A stretch of DNA of 8,151 bases, from assembly GCA_030668045.1 (NCBI GenBank), contig DAOUUR010000079.1, positions 1-8,151 on the forward strand, read 5' to 3'. The position numbers were made by a program, and so were the translations under genes. The notes beneath the pieces were generated by a model. The model was not told the origin of the DNA and did no database searches. It worked only from the letters and a program-made list of their open reading frames with translations. Of this stretch, positions 6,555 through 8,151 are shown in pieces. Every line of letters begins with the position of its first letter. The stretch's first letter is position 1. The stretch comes from a bacterium. Its GTDB lineage: Bacteria; Zixibacteria; MSB-5A5; GN15; FEB-12.

Positions 6555-8151
6555 TTGCCTAAGCCATTTTATGTTACTACGCCGATCTACTATGTAAATG
6601 ATAAGCCGCATATCGGCCATGCCTACACAACCATAGCTGCCGATGTCCTCACCAGGTTCCATCGATTGGCCGGGCGCGAAGCGCATTTTCTCACCGGCAC
6701 TGACGAGCACGGTACAAAAGTTGCCGAGGCTGCCGCCGCCGCGGGTCTTTCAGAGATAGAATTCTGCGATCGAACGATTGAGTTTTTTAAGACAGCGTGG
6801 AAGAATCTCTCTATCGAAAATGACTATTTCATTAGGACAACCTCCGACCGGCACAAACAAGCGGTCCGCAAAATTCTTGACGCCATGCACGAAGCAAAGA
6901 CCGATGACGGTCAGGACGTTGTTTATACCGGTTACTACGAGGGTCTCTATTGCACCGGGTGTGAAAAGTTCATTACCGAGAAGGAGTTGGTCGACGGTGT
7001 CTGTCCCGACCACGCTCGTGCGCCGGAGGTGCTGAAAGAGAAGAATTATTTTTTCCGCCTGACGGCGTTTCTCGATAAGATCAAAGCGAAGATTGAATCA
7101 AACGAGTTGATGATTCTCCCTGAGGAACGTCGCCGCGAAGTTCTTGGTTTGATAAAACAAGACCTGCCCGATTTTTCTCTTTCGCGCGAACGAGTGACCT
7201 GGGGTATTCCGTTATCGTTCGATGAGACTCAGTCGGCCTATGTGTGGGTCGATGCGCTGACCAACTATATCTCGGCTATCGGTTATGCCGATGATGCCGA
7301 CAGTTTCCAGACGTGGTGGAACGAGAGTGAAGTCGTTCACCTGATGGCGAAGGACATATTGAAATTCCACTGTCTCTACTGGCCGGCGATGCTGATGGCG
7401 GCCGGTGTAAAACTCCCCGATACGATTTTCCTGCATGGCTTTTTTACAGTCGATGGCGAGAAGATGGGCAAGACGCGCGGCAACATGATTGATCCTTCCG
7501 AACTGGTCGCCGAGTTTGGCCCTGATGGCACCCGCTACCTGTTGTTGACACAGTACCCTTTTGGAATCGATGGCGATGTCCGCGTCAAGCGTTTCATCGA
7601 ACAGTATAATTCTGATCTGGCCAACGATCTGGGCAATCTCGTCTCCCGCGTGGTCAAGATGGTGATGGTTAATTTCGATGGCAAGTTACCGCTGCCGGCC
7701 AAAGAGATTGATGACCTCCAGCCCCTAATGGAACTGGCGGAGAAACTTCCCGACCAGGCGTACAGTCATATCAAGCATTTTCGTATTGGCAAAGCTATTG
7801 ACAGCGCGATGGACCTGGTGCGCGCCACCAACAAGTTCTTCAACGATCAGGCCCCGTGGAAACTTGCCAAGGCCGGTAAGCTTGAGGAGATGGGCGGCAT
7901 TCTCTATGCCTGTTGCGAGGTTATCCGAATTGTCTCGACAATACTCTTCCCGGTGATGCCGGGCAAGATGAGAGAGATTCGGAAAGTTCTGGCTCTCGAC
8001 GATAGCACCCTGTCGCTGGATCACGCTCGTAAGTTTTTTGAGATGGAGCCGGGAACAGCCTTGCATCTCGGTGAGGCTATTTTCCCACGTCTTACCGCCA
8101 GGGAAACTGACAAGGCTGAAGAAAAGACCGGTGAGAAAGCTGAGGGAGAAG
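6555..8151 (+). CDS. metG: Methionyl-tRNA synthetase, 3' end outside window
   Basis: This class I enzyme charges tRNA-Met with methionine in the cytoplasm. The frame is open from the TTG at 6555 to the right edge (532 codons, no stop). Residues 4-15 read PFYVTTPIYYVN, followed by the HIGH motif at 19-22. GTDEHG follows at the expected distance. A zinc-knuckle region has C133, C136, C150 and H153 (CTGC...CPDH). The methionine-pocket region YVWVDALTNYIS is present. The KMSKS loop reads KMGKT (303-307), with Lys303 and Lys306 kept. An α-helical anticodon-binding domain follows, including the usual NDQAPWKLAK. The last visible residues are Glu/Lys-rich (DKAEEKTGEKAEGE), which looks like the linker to a C-terminal OB-fold tRNA-binding domain outside the window. 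It is probably translated from the ftsE operon mRNA, 12 bases after ricT. Confidence 0.98.
   Translation, partial: MPKPFYVTTPIYYVNDKPHIGHAYTTIAADVLTRFHRLAGREAHFLTGTDEHGTKVAEAAAAAGLSEIEFCDRTIEFFKTAWKNLSIENDYFIRTTSDRHKQAVRKILDAMHEAKTDDGQDVVYTGYYEGLYCTGCEKFITEKELVDGVCPDHARAPEVLKEKNYFFRLTAFLDKIKAKIESNELMILPEERRREVLGLIKQDLPDFSLSRERVTWGIPLSFDETQSAYVWVDALTNYISAIGYADDADSFQTWWNESEVVHLMAKDILKFHCLYWPAMLMAAGVKLPDTIFLHGFFTVDGEKMGKTRGNMIDPSELVAEFGPDGTRYLLLTQYPFGIDGDVRVKRFIEQYNSDLANDLGNLVSRVVKMVMVNFDGKLPLPAKEIDDLQPLMELAEKLPDQAYSHIKHFRIGKAIDSAMDLVRATNKFFNDQAPWKLAKAGKLEEMGGILYACCEVIRIVSTILFPVMPGKMREIRKVLALDDSTLSLDHARKFFEMEPGTALHLGEAIFPRLTARETDKAEEKTGEKAEGE

Overview
This window looks like housekeeping DNA from a diderm (Gram-negative-type) bacterium with mid-range GC. 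It carries the 3' part of rho, an exported β-propeller protein on the opposite strand, and a tight rightward block that reads ftsE-ftsX-envC-like-holB-ricT-metG. An EnvC-type LytM factor with a signal peptide, directly behind ftsX, points to a cell with periplasmic peptidoglycan amidases. RicT with a holB-ricT-metG order is also known from Firmicutes and Bacteroidota. I infer an FCB-group or related candidate phylum (Zixibacteria-like is a guess). The sequence alone does not settle the taxon.

Layout: 2-628 (+) is the C-terminal half of Rho, cut by the left window edge. Positions 629-716 are a short convergent gap with a hairpin that fits a terminator for the minus-strand gene. Positions 717-1652 (-) encode a secreted YCF48/BNR-type propeller protein. 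Positions 1653-1780 are a divergent control region. It holds a near-consensus sigma70-type promoter facing left (TTGACT, 17 bp, TATTAT), a dyad in that promoter's spacer, and a weaker extended -10 candidate facing right. From 1781 to the right edge all genes run rightward with overlaps or gaps of at most 32 bases, so they probably form one operon.

The first three operon genes form a recognisable cell-wall module. FtsE (ATPase) and FtsX (four-helix membrane protein with a large outer loop) would pass a signal to a coiled-coil/LytM protein, which would in turn switch on an amidase encoded elsewhere. The LytM domain here has lost every zinc ligand I can align, as expected of an activator rather than an enzyme. 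The FtsE is odd: Walker A and B are intact, but the Q-loop Gln, the LSGGQ signature and the H-loop His all appear replaced. The last three genes are a DNA polymerase III δ' subunit, a PSP1-domain RicT/YaaT protein with its cysteine clusters, and methionyl-tRNA synthetase, which runs off the right edge.

I found no mobile element, CRISPR array, tRNA or rRNA. No wholly new system is apparent. The items most worth a second look are the motif-degenerate FtsE with its downstream partners, the divergent promoter with its dyad, and RicT in a probable diderm.
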